Source of the DNA: Ulva prolifera
Taxonomy: Eukaryota; Chlorophyta; Ulvophyceae; Ulvales; Ulvaceae
DNA: 64,000 bases
NCBI GenBank assembly: GCA_023078555.1
Contig: CM041197.1
Coordinates: 9,854,552-9,918,551, forward strand
Direction: 5' to 3'
The notes under the pieces are model-generated. The model saw only the letters and a program-made list of their open reading frames with translations, did not search any database and had not been told where the DNA came from. Both the position numbers and the translations under genes were made by a program. Position 1 is the first letter of the stretch. The number at the start of each line of letters is the position of its first letter. Positions 1 through 13,400 of this stretch are shown piece after piece.

Positions 1-3000
1 GCTTACAATTGCCTGTGAGGTGTCACATGAAAAGGTTGCGAAAGCAGCAAGGCACAACTATGCACACTGTTCTCTTGGCGTGTGAACTACCATCAAGTAA
101 GCAGAGCATGGCGCAGATATGACACTGCCTGTACGCATACCTTGTTGGCCTTCTCACACAGGGGCAGCTTGGCCGAGTCCGAAGGCTTTTGTTGAGTCTT
201 AGGGCTTCACTCCTATGTGGGGGATGGTTGTAGCGATGCATCAACGACAGTCCCTCCATCTGTCACCATCAAGTCCGGCCCAGCTCAGCCTATGGCGGCC
301 ATGGAGGGCTAGGACTTATGCGCTGTTTGAGCGTTAGCCAGCGTACATGCCTGCAAACGACAGCTCGTCATGGTGAGAACAGGAAGTCCACGACACATGG
401 TGCAGCAGCATGGGTGTGGACAGCGCTCGCAGGGCTCAGATAGGAGCGAAAGAAAAAACGTTTGTCATCATTTTATTCAGATGAACTATGCGGTTTCATC
501 ATCATAGCCCTGCGAATGATTGCATCCCTTGCAAACGGTTCAAAACTCTGCAGTCAAACGAGGTGCGCCGTCAAGCAGGCAGCACCACCGTCGAAGATAG
601 AGTCTGAAGCAAACCTTATATCGTGGTGATCGATGATACATTTCTGTACCAATTGGATGATCCGCGCAGCCTTGGGCATTCAGAGCCCGCCCATGTTTCA
701 TGCACGGGTCATGGGGTCGGTGAAGCGCTTTGACACAGCACCCCGGTGCTTGCCGTGTGCGTCCTTGATCAGTCAAATTTGCACATGCAGTGACGGCCTA
801 TGTTTCATCAGCAGGGCCGGCCAGCTGTGCGCTGCAGGGCGCTGTTGGCAGCCCTTGCCGAACGAGCATCTGTACGGCATGTTCACATGTAAGCTTCACG
901 CCTGTACAATCTGGCCATATTATAGGTAGGTGTAAGACGCCTACCTGGACTGGTTCATCGGCAGATCTCGCGTCGGTTCTCTGCCCGAGCATGTCGCCAG
1001 GCACGACCATGGACGACGGCAGAACCCAGTACCCCAGATTCACTTCATCATGGTGGATGCACTGCGACCTGGAGAGTTGAATAACCTGTCTTAGCACCAC
1101 GCACTGCACATTATACCGATCGTGTATCTACAGGGCGGCTAGTGCAGCTGCGGCGACCCCGCCTTCAGTGTCTAGTGAAGCATGATCACACCAACGCCAC
1201 GGTGCCGGGCATGCATGTCGCGACACATTGCCATCGCCAATCACGTGCTGCGGACGCACACCACTGATCGTTTCTTGTGCGCCAGCCAGTTCCCTTTCAC
1301 CAGGGAGATGGCGTGATCCGAATCTACACAATTTCATCCTTGTACAGCCGTCAGATGTACAGTACTGAGCATTCAGTATCAACAAAGCCAATAGATAGGG
1401 CTGCAGAAGGTGGTGATGTTGTTACTGCAGCCGCTGAGATTTGCCACAACAGCAAGCCTTGCACAGGACATTTTCATGCAAGAGATGGCGTATCGCCTTG
1501 ATAGTGTGTCCATGATGAACATCTTTGTCCAGGCAACTGAGACGTTCTCCTTGAGCTATTCATCTGCAGCTCCAGTGCTGAACAGCCCGCGTGCTCTGTA
1601 AGCACTGGCTGCAGAAAGCTCAGCATTGCGCGTGACTAGCTGTAGCACCCATAGCATGCCTCTCAGGCGACTTTTCATTGAGCAACTCCCGCGGCACCTC
1701 ACTGGCAAATGAGTGCCTCGTACCCGAAACAACGCCCCAGCGGCTACTGGGACACGCAGTGTGTGCAAACACTCAACCCGTTGCATGCCAATTCACCAGT
1801 AGCCATTGCTATCACACGCTCTGTGTGGTGCCGGAGGTGCTGGCTACACTCAGGCACATCACACCGCCCGCCGTGGTGGTACCACACACACGCACCACCG
1901 AGCACCCACCGGTGGCCAGTCAATGGCCTTTCGGGATTCGGCTCAGCAAATGAACGTTTACTTTGGTGGAAATCCAGTGATATGGCCGCTATACCACTGG
2001 ATTGCCACAAAAGTTGGGTTCGCTGTTACTTCACCTACTATCTACTTTACTTCACCAGCAGACGGGCCTGTGTCAGCCACGGATCTAGACATGTGTTTCC
2101 CAGCTGGGCAGTCCGCTGGCTACCCAGCAGCTCCCTCGCAGCTTTACGTCACCGTGCAGCCACACCAAGGCGTCCCCAGCCTGGGACCCCCACGCCACTT
2201 CGGGGACACGCGTGCCCGCCAACGCCCCACACAGCCACCGACCACGGCCGCATGCATGTTTAGCTAGAAGAGACGGAACCTTACAGGGGACGTCAGAACA
2301 TAAAACTAGTATGAACTTGTAGCTATAGGAAAAGAATCCTCGAGGGGAAAGACAGGTTACGGAACCCTACGTCGCTCGATGCGTGCATGCTCTCTGCTAC
2401 GAGTTCGCAGAGATGTTTGAAGTCGAGACGACAGGCAAGGTGACTGCTCGGGTTGCGGCAGCTAGCCCGCGGCCGAGTGGCCACCGGGGCCGCATGCCGA
2501 ACAGAACACCCGGCGCACCTACCTGTCCACACCCGTACACCTAGGGACTCCCCTGAGAGTCCTCCACACTGTCAGGCTCACAGCCATACGCCGCTCCTGA
2601 ATGTGCTTCCCACATACCTATACACAGGTCCTGAGCACCTCGAAAACCCAGCGGTACGCGTTGCGTGGCGAACGACTTCGTCTGCTACGGTATACAGCAG
2701 CCACGGCACCGTCCCAGGGCAACCGCGGAATAACTGTTTCACTGGCCCAAGGTGGTGAACTGAAGCACCACCGGCGCCTCTACGACGCGAACTGCCGTCC
2801 TGATTTCCCGCACCCGTTGCCCAGACAGCCTAGCCCAGATCTTTATCCCAGAGTTTTTCAGAGGCTGCCATCATGCGCCACCACCAACGCCTCCAGCCCG
2901 CCTGGCTGCTGGAAGTCTCGCACCATGGACGGCCAGCACGACCCTCTCTACACCTCTGCAACCCTACCTACCCCCTCCGCAACCCTATCTACAGAGCCGC

Positions 3001-3024
3001 GCACGCACACGCAGGCACGCCGGG
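1..3024. other. Left-end intergenic DNA, 3' flank of the GT14 gene
   Basis: I find no supportable gene. Open frames are short, overlap on both strands and lack splice-site support. The last ~700 bases must include the 3' UTR of the GT14 gene transcribed leftwards from 8761. The only recognisable structure is a palindromic MITE remnant near 1970-2010, listed separately. A long plus-strand open frame entering from 2601 is antisense to the GT14 terminal exon and is not accepted. Confidence 0.5.
1968..2010. mobile_element. MITE remnant, GGCAATCCAGTG family (copy 1)
   Basis: A near-perfect palindrome of about 40 bases with AATCCAGTGATATGGCCGC on the left and the mirrored TACCACTGGATTGCCAC on the right. 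It equals two terminal inverted repeats of the element at 41528-41656 placed back to back with no interior. Seen directly by comparing the four copies in the window; no target duplication is evident here. Confidence 0.6.
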
Positions 3025-6000
3025 CTACACCCCCAGACACTCCCAAGCAAACCCGAGGCCGTCGCAGCGCCACGCCGCCTCGGCGAACTGCGGCACCGCC
3101 TCCCGGGACACCTTCCGCGCCAGCAGAGGGCAGTGCATGCGCAGCGGCTCAAAGCCCCCGAGCCAGCCCTGCGCGGCGAGATTCGCCTTCATCTTGGCGT
3201 AGATGCCCTCTGCCCAGAGCGCGTCCTGAGCCACGCGCTCGTCCCCCACCTCCGCGCCGCCAGACTCCTCCGGAGCCTCGACGGGCACGTGCTCCGCTGG
3301 CGCGCCCGCGTCGGGCGGCTCCGCCGCCGCCGCTGCGGCGGCGTCTGCTACGCCGGCGCCTGGAGCCTCCGCTGCCGCAAGGCCGCGGCCGGCGGAGCCG
3401 GCGGCGGGGTGCCGCAGCAGCTGACGCCGCGGTGGCGGCGGCACGGGCGGCGCGCTGCGGCGGGACGGCTTGACGTCGCACGTCACGGTGCGGGAGAAGA
3501 GTTTGGCCGCGGTGCGCATGGACGCGGCCGGCTTGTACAAGCACCTGCATGGCGAGGGCGGCTGAGGGGGTGGCATGCAGGTGTTGGCATGCATGCACAT
3601 GCTCGCCGCGGTCTTGCGCCGCCACTCTGCCTTCCTGCGGGTGGCCCCTAGTGTCATCATCCCAGAAAGCGACGCCCAGGCTCCTGGACGGTGGACTTGG
3701 GTCTGCATGCACATGGTGAGGGCCGGCGGCACGGCTTTGTCCTGTGAAAACCCATGAGGCTGCACTGCACCGGCGGCACAGCACAGCACATCTCTCATCT
3801 GCGCCCTTCCCCATCCCTCCCGTCCACAAACACGACAATCAGAAGCTTGCTTGGCAAACGCAGCTCGCAGGGGCCTACATCACGCGGCCGCCAGCATCAC
3901 GAGGTCGCGTGGCGGCCATCCACAAGATCCGCGTAACGCAGGGGGGTGGCGCACCGCTCGGCGCCGTCCGAGGTGCGCATGCGGACGATGTACTCCGTGA
4001 CGTTGCCCGGGTAGAACGTCTCCGGGTGCCAGCCGCCTCGGGCCCAGTTCGTGAAGGTCAGGCGGCCGAGGTGGTCCACGGACTCCTCCATGAAGTACGC
4101 GTTGAGGAGCGTGGCCGTGAAGTGCTCGTCCGCGACACACATGGCCGTATCCTCCTGGCCCTCTGCGCAGGCCGTCTGCACGCCACCGCCGAGTCACCGC
4201 CGGGTCGGGTCGCTGCACCTGCTGTGATCCTCACACATGTGCAGGTCGAGATGCGGCAGCGGTCTGAAACACGAGGGCCGCGCGGCGCCGGAGACCTGGG
4301 CCTGGCAGTGCCGAACTGGACAGCCGTGACCGGGTGCGACAACGCATGCCGTGCAAGCGCGCAGCAGCTCAGGCGGGGTCTCCCGCTCGGCCGCAGGTGT
4401 GCGCATGGTCAGTGGCCCCTGGGTGCGCAAGGTGTCCCCTGGGTGCGGCACCGCCTCCCGGGACGGCCGCAGGTGTGCGCATGGTCAGTGGCCCCTGGGT
4501 GCGCAAGGTGTCCCCTGGGTGCGGCACCGCCTCCCGGGACGGCCGCAGGTGTGCGCATGGTCAGTGGAACAGCACCATGATCGCGAGCCCAGCCGGCGTG
4601 CGCCACGCAGCACGGTACGCTGCATCCGCCGCCCCTGCAGTGTCTGCACAGGGTTGTGCGCACAGCGCGCGGCAGCGAAGCACACAGCACGGGCCCGGAC
4701 CGCAGCACGGCGCACAAACCGGTTTGTGTGGACGGCGCACCAGCGTGCGGCAGAACCACTCAAACTGTGACCACACGTGCTCGTCGTGAACGGCGAGCAG
4801 CGCGTGCATGCGCGTCAGCGACGTCCACTGCGAGCTCTTGCGGAAGTTTGCGCCGGTGAGGTGCTCCGTCTGCATCGCGCCGTTCCAGCGGCCGGCGTGG
4901 AAGTAGCTCTGAGAGACGCGCGAGAGGTGGGCCTCGGCCATGAGCTGCGCCCACAGCAGCGCCGGGTGGTGCAGGGGGATGCAGGCCTCCGACACGAGGA
5001 GGAACATGGAGTTGCGGGGGTCCTGGAGGGCGGCGGCGAGGAGGGCGCGGTGCGCGGCCACCAGGCTCGGCTCCCCGAGCACCGTCTCCACGCTGCACAT
5101 GGCACGCGGTCAGCCATGTGTCCTGAGCCTGACAACGACACGCTTTGTAGATATCTCTATGCGTGGATCTTCGGAGTTGTCACTGTCCCGACTGATTTGG
5201 CTGTCTGATCATGCGTACATGCAACCAGGCATACATATTGAGGCGTGCCTGCCGCGCTTGTTGGGCTGGGTTCGTCGTGCTGTGCGTGTCATGCTTGGCT
5301 CGTTGGGCTGGTCATGCTTTGATTGGTGACGTGGCGCAACTGTGCGCCGTGCGGGGGGAACGGGAGGTTGTGCGCGCACGGTGGTCCACATTCCGGCGCG
5401 CCCGGGTTCCGCATCTGCGCTGCTCAGAGAAGATCAGCGCGACTGGGGCGCACCTGCGCGTGCCTGGGGTGCATGACGAGCGTGATGGAGTTGGTGCATG
5501 GAAGCACACGAGGTCGGGCTGTCGCGTGGCAGAGCCACGCAGCACACTCCAATGCATTGCATCAACACCGTCAACGCAAAGATCAACCCACAATGCAGAC
5601 ACACTCATGCACACTAGACGCACCACCCCCTTGGCACGCCCCCCACCGACACCCTCAATAAACGCACTCACAACACGCCCGTCGGTAGATCGAAACCAGG
5701 CGGCTCGCCGAAGCTGGGGAGCGGCATGCGAGCTGTGCTGACTCAGCAGCATGCAGGCGCGCGCACAGCGCGCAGCGCACAATCGCCCCGGCATTGATCT
5801 GGGTGGTTTGCGGCCCGCGTTGTGTGCAGACACAGCTCCGCAGGCGGCGGCGCGCGTGGCGGGGCGCACCGCTGGTGGATCTCGCGGCCGGAGAAGATGC
5901 TGTCACGGGGGAACGGCTCCGCGTCTGCCCGGCGGTGCACGTAGATCGAGAAGAGGTCCTGCTGTGCATACAGCTCCCGCCCCGACGCGCCCGTGCCGCA

Positions 6001-8761
6001 CATCCTCTGAATCCACTGTGTTGCATTGCTGATCGGCGGCGGCTCCTCCCCTGCGCGCACACGCACTCATTCCGGCCCTCATTGCTCGGCTGTGCCTGCG
6101 CCCCTGTGGGCGGTGGTGTCGACTCACACGCTGAGATGATCGGCGGTGAGGCAAGTTGTCGCGCGTGCATGCCGCATGCAGTGCAGGCCAATCCGTAGAG
6201 GCCGATGGCGACAGCCCAGGGAGTTCCTGCTGGACACATTCGCGCTCATGATGTCACTTGCATTACCCAGCTCACTGTATGCCCCTCGTTACTACCGGCC
6301 ACTTCTTGGGCTCAAATGTGAGCAATCAACCTCCACTGCCATCCAGTACGCATGCTGCATAGAGCATCAACCAAGGGACCGTCTAAGGGCGACGTCACGC
6401 CTCTGAACTTGAGCCTTAGAAGCGCCCCGTGCGGTGAGGCTATGTCGGTCAGGAAGAAAGCTGGCTACATAAGCGGTACCTCTCCCCCCGCGGGACACAT
6501 GCATGTGCGCTGCGGAACACCGCTCTCAGTCGCCATGCATGTGGGCTGCTTTTGTGCTCTGCCATGCAATGGCCAAGACTCACGTACATCACGTGATTCC
6601 CTGATCTCAGAACACATGCATGCGCGTTGCCCCGCGGCCCTCGGCACGGCACCGGAGGGGAGGAGCGCGGAGTGTGGGTGCGGAGCGGACCGGAGTACGC
6701 ATGGCGCGAAAACATGCCGCCGCCGTCCCACGAGGGTTCGCAGGTGGTGTTGGAGCCGAGGGCGGGGATCTTCGGCAGCAGGCCGGGCGGGGACGGCTGC
6801 GTTGGCGGCACGGCGGCCCGGAGCGTGAGCTCCGCCGCGGCGGCGATGAAGGCCGCCCACACCGGCTCCGAGGGGACCTCGTACTGCACGAGGAACGTGA
6901 GGGCGACCTGCATGGCGGGCATGCATTGACGTCGCTTGCCTGTCAGACCTCTGGAGCCGGGTCGGCGGGAGCGGGATGGAGCGCGAGAGCGCCGTCGGCG
7001 TGCCAAACCGGTGCATGATGTGCTGGAAACTGGTGTGGGCAAACGGGGCTGTTCATGGAAGAGGCTGTTTGTGACACCAGCATTTGTGTGGCTGAGAGCA
7101 TGCATGAACTCACATAACCATCAGCCGTGATGGTGTGGGGTGAGTGATTCTGAGTTTGCTTAAATAACTGTAAATATGTGTTACCACAATGCAACCAGAG
7201 CACGTGATGCATGAGTCACAGTCTTCATCATGGAGGCCCACAGTGGCGGGGTCGCAGGCCTGGCAGAGCAGCCGTGACGGGCACGCCTGCAGCCGCTCTG
7301 CAAGTATAGGCATACATGCCCCGGCCAGCGGAGTAGCTCAGACTCTGCAGCCGCGCATGGTAGCGCTCTACTTCTTCTCGGGGCGGCAGTACAGTTTGCT
7401 TGACAGTACAACTGCGAGAGGTGTTTTGCTTGCATGGCTGTGGGTGTGGCTTTGGGTCTGAGAAAAAAGTAGAGAAACCTTAATTTTACTGAGCCTGAGT
7501 ATACTGTGTGGCCATTGACAACTCCGAATTAACGAGAGCATGCATGCATGATCACAAAGCCGTATCGACTTGGACATTGACAAGTAGAGAGGAGGGCTAC
7601 CTTTGCATTGCCGGGTGTTGCAACTCCCTCTGACCAGCAAGGCACTGCCCCCGCCATTGCAGTCCTGTTCTGCGTCCAGCAGTCTTGCCGATGCTGCTGC
7701 TGCATGCGGTGTTGATGTGGGTCGCTGGGCTGCGGGTCGGATGCTTGGTCTTCCGGTGCGGCGGCGCCATTTTCGCTCTCTGGTGCACCATCAGGTTCCC
7801 TGACGACGTTCCAGCCGGCTGTGGGAGGTGTAGCTTCAAAGTGACTTTCAGGTGTCTCGGCTTGGGGGTTTGAAGCTTCGTCCTCGTTTGGCACATGAGA
7901 CTGCAAACACATGGCCATGTATACATACACACAGGTTCTCCTGTGCAGTGTATTTGCCCATAGTGGGCATGCACGGAAATGGTGAAAGAGTGAGTGGACT
8001 TGCGAATGGATTCCGAGAAACGGCTCCATGCCGGGCCTCTGTCTTTTGTAACTACACAAACAGCTTTGAGAATGAATTCTGAGGACTCGTAGCACGCCCG
8101 GCCTCTGTCGTTTGTAAGTGTGTACACACAGTGAGTGGGTGCATACGTGCACCTGCCCTGTGAAGCCGAGTGGCGCAGTGGCTGAATGCGCAAAACGCAG
8201 CAAACAGCATGCCGTGGGAGAGTGTGGGCATTGTAGCCAATGTGCAGCATGCGCATAGCGGGACTCAGGCGGAGAGGGTCTCGCTGGCAAACCAGGTGGG
8301 GCCTGACAGTCTACAGCGAGCCAGCGTCTGTGCCAGGTTGAAACAAACATGAATATCCGCTCACACTTGCATCGCAGTGTGATCAGGTGTTCTGATGGTC
8401 GGGATCACCGTCGGGAAAGCAACTGGCTCGAGCGCTGTTATGTGTGCCACGCTCAGACTGGACACTGATGTGCCCGCTGCCTGCACCACATGTTCACCGT
8501 CTTGGGGCAGCAGGTATGTATTGTGCTGCTGATGAGCCAGGCAATCGAGCACGTGCTGTTCGCGTCCCCGTTTGAAGCGCAAAGCGAGGCTCGCCATCCG
8601 CGGATATCCGCCCTGATGGAGCGGTGGTCTGAGGACCAGCATGTGGCAATTCGCGAGCGTACCTGCAACTTGAAAGCCACGAATGCGCCTGCAATTGCTG
8701 TCAGGCCAGAAATCCACAGGGCCCACCATAAGAGTTGAATTCGACCGTTCTCTCGCGTCAT
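3025..8761 (-). CDS. GT14 family glycosyltransferase (core-2/I-branching-like, plant DUF266/BC10 type)
   Basis: Likely a Golgi type II membrane glycosyltransferase adding sugar to glycans; acceptor unknown. Eight exons join in frame to 640 aa: 8761-8663, 7900-7601, 7428-7285, 6907-6812, 6006-5870, 5092-4741, 4175-3901, 3544-3025. Exon 1 is a signal anchor: MTRENGRIQ, then a hydrophobic helix at about residues 10-31. Exon 2 is a low-complexity stem. The GT14 domain spans about 182-490, with VALTFLVQYEVPSEPVW, DLFSIYVH, SMFLLVSEACIPL, CVADEHFTATLLNAY and TFTNWARGGWHPETFYPGN in family order. The final ~150 residues are a Pro/Ala-rich tail not typical of the family. The start is the first in-frame ATG before the anchor. 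Donors read GTACGC, GTAGCC, GTGCCC, GTGCCG, GTGCGC, GTGCGC, GTGATG. The joins of exons 3-4 and 4-5 are the least certain. Family call is secure; substrate is not. Confidence 0.9.
4391..4566. repeat. 76-bp tandem repeat, 2.3 copies, in GT14 intron 6
   Basis: Units start at 4391, 4467 and 4543, each opening CCGCAGGTGTGCGCATGG; the third is partial. The array lies wholly in the intron between the exons ending at 4741 and starting at 4175. It carries repeated CAGGTGTGCG strings that resemble splice junctions in either orientation. No coding role. Confidence 0.85.
7988..8130 (+). mobile_element. LINE 3'-tail-like tandem fragment in GT14 intron 1
   Basis: Two diverged tandem units carry the string GGCCTCTGTC followed by TTTGTAA(C/G)T, preceded in the first by AACGGCTC. 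The same sequence appears as two tandem units directly downstream of the LINE reverse-transcriptase fragment at 14.2-14.4 kb. I infer a 5'-truncated 3' UTR of that LINE family, or a SINE sharing its tail. It lies antisense in the intron between 8662 and 7901. Confidence 0.5.
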
Positions 8762-10479
8762 TCGCGGCCAATTCCCCGCTTCTCAGAGCAGAACACATCT
8801 TGTTACATCAGCAAGTTTCGTTACATGTACGAAGTTCCTTCGTCTCATGCAAAGCTCGTTGCGATGCGGAGGCAAACGAATTGCAGACGACGCCTCCATC
8901 GACGACGACGAGCTCCAAGAGCAGTTCGAACAGCCGTGAGCACAGTGACTGAGCATGTACCACTACCGCAGGCTTTCAGTGTACCTATCTTCTACAAGCC
9001 AACGTGGTCAACATCCTTCACCGACGTGCCTAAGCGTTCCCCAAACGGTGCGAAAGCAGAGCCCGGGAAGCGTCAAGTGAGAATGCTGCGATAGCATGGC
9101 ATGCGACATCTGTGCAATGCACACTGTGCATTGTGAATGCTCGTGTACTAGCTGGTGCGTTTCCTGGCGTCCCATCAACTGTACTGCGGCCGCATGCGGG
9201 AGAACTAGGTGAATAATGCCGATGACTTCACAGCTAATCGATGCTGAACCATGTGCACAGGCAGGCAACGGTCTGATGCCCCCCAGCACGCCATGCGCTG
9301 TTCGAGTGCCACGAGGCCGAATCGCTAAATCAGCCGTGAACACAGCTGCAGATATATACGGAAATTTGCGGTGCCTGCCACTCGTGCTACCTACCTCTAC
9401 CTTTGTTCTTGCAGCAAGGCCCATGCTGCGACTCCACCACCGAGGCAGCTCTGCACAGCACCCAGACACAGCTGTGGGCCTGCACCGTGAACATGCTTTG
9501 TTAGACGCGGCACATGCGTGCGGCACAGCACGCCCAAAGCAGCTGAGCCACCAGGCGTTGCAGATTGCGCCCCCTCGCGCGTGGGTCCAGCGCCGAATTG
9601 TCTATTGGTGAAGAGCTGGAACTGGAATCGTGTTTGCAAACGGGGCTACATGCTTGTGGATCAAGGGCAGCATGCAGACTCCATGCAGCCTGCGATGGCC
9701 TTGCCAGTGTGGTACATCGTGTTGTACAAAAGTGGCAAAGATGCCAAGCACTCCCTGTTCGCAAGACAGCACAGCGGCCTCAAGATGCCAAGCTCGTGAT
9801 GCCAAGATGCATCCCTTCTGTGGCATTATGAACGTGCCACTGCACCACTCCATCCCAACCTCAGCTGCCCTGCTGCACATCCACGCTTGTAGCCAGAATG
9901 AGTGGAACGGTGCAGGCATGCATGTGCCTCGTTGCAATCAGCAACCGGCCCCATGATCAGCAACCGTACAGCATGCCCTGCAACAGCAGGGTCCGACTCT
10001 CTAATCAACACACGCACTCTCTGCGCTTGACCCACGTGCGATCACCCCCCAGCCACCGCAGCACGCGGCCCTACACCTGACGCCGCATGGCCACCGCAGT
10101 ACCAATCCCCGCCGCTGTCCCGCGCCAAAACTGTCGGACCATGCCTGGACCCGATGAGCGGTGCTTCAAACGACAGCGGAACACACAGCACAGCAAAACC
10201 TGGCCCTCTTCGCCCGCACAACAGACAGCACATCAGAGGCCCGCGGCTCCTTCGCACGCTGCTGTCTCATACGCGCAGCACAGCACGCTTCCACAGCACG
10301 CCGCGCCTCCCGCGTGCGGCAGACATCTCCCGCCGACAGCTGCGGCCAAGGCGTCCCATCCCCTCCGTATGCGGCCCCGTGCGGGGGGGCCTGCTACTGC
10401 AATGCAGCACCTCGACTGCCACGGGCACCCCCACGAGCTGCATGGCCTCAGCCCCGCGCCCGCAAGGCGCTCACGCCGC
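8762..10479. promoter_or_regulatory. Intergenic: GT14 promoter side and isoamylase 3' flank
   Basis: Both flanking genes run leftwards, so this 1.7-kb interval must hold the GT14 5' region next to 8761 and the isoamylase 3' UTR next to 10480. I see no convincing coding exon, TATA box or repeat. Open frames here are short and present on both strands. Confidence 0.4.
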
Positions 10480-13400
10480 TCACTCGTCCTGCAGCCGCTT
10501 GCGCAGCTCGAGGTTCTCCCGCAGGATCTGCAGCAGCTCGGCGCGCTCCTGCGCGTTTAGGCCCTCCACCGTGTGCGTGCTGCCGAGCAGCTCCCGCGCG
10601 AGCTCCCACAGCTCCTCCTCGTCTTCGCCCTCCCACGCCGCCGCCGCCGCCGCGCCGCCGGCGCCCGCGACCTGCGCCAGCGGCACGCCACGCTTCGGCG
10701 CCGCGTCATCGGCGGCGGCGGCCGGTGCTGCCGCCTCCGGCTCCTTTGCGGGCGGCGGCGTTGCGGGGGGCGGTGGCGGGGAGGAGGGTGCGGTGGGCGT
10801 CGTCTGCGGCGCCGTCGGGACGGCCTTGTTCGGCGCACCGGCCATGCCTTGCTCCCAGAGGCTCTGGCCGAATGTCAGCGTGACATCACCGACGGCTGCG
10901 GCCTCGTCTGCAACACCGGGCGTGGCTGAATTCCGTGTCACATGTGTGTGCACCATCGATACCAGTGAATGGCGCCTAGCGCCAGAGTTACTGCCGCGTC
11001 ACACTCCTGGACCTGGAAGCCGCATGCCCACAGACGATAACTCACCTCAACCGGGTAATCCCGCCGATGCAAAAACACATGCACAGACTGCCTCACAGAA
11101 CCACCATAGGCACCCACCTGCTTTCGACGGAGGCGGGGGCGGCGGCGCCACCCCAGACGCAGCCGCCTGCTCCGCTGCAGCCTTCGCCGCCGCCGCAGCC
11201 GACGCCGCCTCGGCCTCAGCACGCGCAGCGCGCGTCGCGGCCGCGAGCTCGTCCCACCGCCCGACGTCCCCGATCTCCGCCGCCTCCTCCTCCCCGACCA
11301 GCTCCATCACCACACTGCTCCACGGCAGCATCGGGTAGACGCCGGCGGTCGTCCAGCCGGCGGCGGCTGCGGCCGCCGCCGCCGCGGCGTCGCCGGTCAG
11401 GCGGTCGTCCGCGACCGCGATATCAAAGGGCGCAGGCTTGGAGGAGTCCGCGACGACGCGCCACACGCGGTCGCCGCGCTCCGGCAGCGACGCGACCGCG
11501 GCCTCATGGGACGTGTTCCACGCGGCGTAGATTGCGTGGCCGTCGGGGCCCGCGATCGTCATCGCGATGAAGCGCCCCGTGCCCCACTCCGGCTGCGAGT
11601 TGGGCAGCGTGCCATGCCACTGCACCTGCACTCACAGCCCGGCAGAGTTGCAGCACGTGCGTGCGGAACAATCTCAATCATGCTGCACACACACGGACCG
11701 CCTCGGCCGGACTGCACAATTCCCTCGCAGAGTCTAATGTATCACAACAACTTCCGCCACGCGAGCTCCAGCAAAGAAATTGTACAGATTGCCACTACTT
11801 GCTTGGAGTGTGCTCATGCTCCGCGTACATGCATGCATCACATCGCACGAGTGGGACAGCGCACCTCGCCGCCGAGGTAGTGCGCCTGGCCGAGCTCCGG
11901 GCGGCTGCGGCGGAAGTGGATGAGGTGCTTCCAGAAGCGGCGCAGGCCGTGCTCATCGTGGTGCGCTGCCGTCCAGTCGAGGTGGTTCCAGCGCGAGTCG
12001 TGGCAGTACGTGTTGTTGTTGCCGTCCTTCGTGTGGCCGTACTCGTCGCCCTGCAGGATCATGGGGATGCCCTGCGCGAGCAGCAGCGCGACTGCAAAGT
12101 TGCGCATCTGGCGCTGCCGCAGCGCGTTGACGGCGCGCTTGTCCGTCGGGCCCTCCTCGCCGCAGTTCCACGACAGGTTGTGCGACTCTCCTGCACGGCA
12201 CGCCCGCCGACGGTGAGGTTGTGTGCGAAATCGCTGCCCCTGGCCTGGCCTTTGCGACCGGGAAGCAGATCAACACTCAAACATGCCCGCCACGCTCGCC
12301 GCTCGCAAGCCTGTTCGATCACGTCCTCAAGGCTCCCAAGGACTCACAGCCACCCTGCCAACACCGCGAAATGACGTAGCCACGTCAGATGATGACGGTG
12401 CGGGGTCCATATGCGACAAAGCCACACGCATCCAAAGCTGGCACGCATGAAGGAAAGCAGAGGGCCACTTATGATTTTGGGGATTACCTTGAAGCGATAA
12501 TGGGAAAAACATATTTGACGCAAAGTGAAACAAACGGCAATGAGGAGCGCACCGTCATTGTTGTTCTCGCCGTTGGCTGTGTTGTGCTTCTCATTGTACG
12601 ACACGAGGTCCGCGAGCGAGAAGCCGTCGTGGGCCGTCACGAAGTTCACGGTGTGCTGCGGGCCGCGGCCACCGCGCCAGCGCGCGCCGCCGTTGTTGCC
12701 CCACCAGTCCGTCTCCGCGCACTCGCTCTTGCCGTAGATCTCCGGCGATCCCATCAGCGCGCTGGCAAACTGCCCGATGAACTCGCCGTCCGTGCCCTTG
12801 ACAAACTGCCGCACGTCGTCCCGGAACGTGCCGTTCCACTCCGACCACCGGCCGCCAAAGTGCGGAAATGCGCCGACCTGCACACCCCACCCCCCCCCGG
12901 CTCAGGTCGCATCTCATTTCGCAGTGTGCCATCGCCAGGGCGACGGTGACAGCGCCTGAGAGCACGCTCGCGCTCACGCAAACGGTGCACAAGGCAGCAC
13001 ACGCATTTCGGCATATGTGGTCCCGTCAACTCCGACTTGTCAATATTCAATATGATACGGCTCAGTAAATTCAGTTTACTTTCACACAGCTGCAAGGCGG
13101 TCATTGACAATGTCTGATCCTAGACGCGAACAGGATACGAGGGTATTCATCAAGGCAGCCACATGCGCAAGGGAGTGCACCCTGATGCTGCGGGGGGGCG
13201 CACACCTGGTTGAGGCCGTCGCAGTCCCAGGCCTCCGCGGTCATCTTCGTGTTGCGCAGCACCGGGTCCTCCGATATCATCTCCACCAGCGGCGGCTCCG
13301 CGAGCGGCGTGCCCGTCGCGTGGCCGGCGCCGTCCGTCATGTAGCCCTGGTCGCATGTGATCGCGCCGCCGGAGTGGAGCTCCGCCGGCGCGTGCGGGGG

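Noticed and set aside
2601-3473. 290-codon plus-strand open frame
   Set aside because: Its right half is antisense to the GT14 terminal exon; the extreme Arg/Pro composition is typical of a shadow frame in GC-rich coding DNA.
8166-8230. tRNA-like string GTGGCGCAGTGGCTGAATGC
   Set aside because: Matches a polymerase III A box, but no B box or cloverleaf follows; at most a SINE head or chance.
10154-11338. 394-codon plus-strand open frame
   Set aside because: Antisense to the last two isoamylase exons and their intron; Ala/Ser/Pro shadow with no motif.
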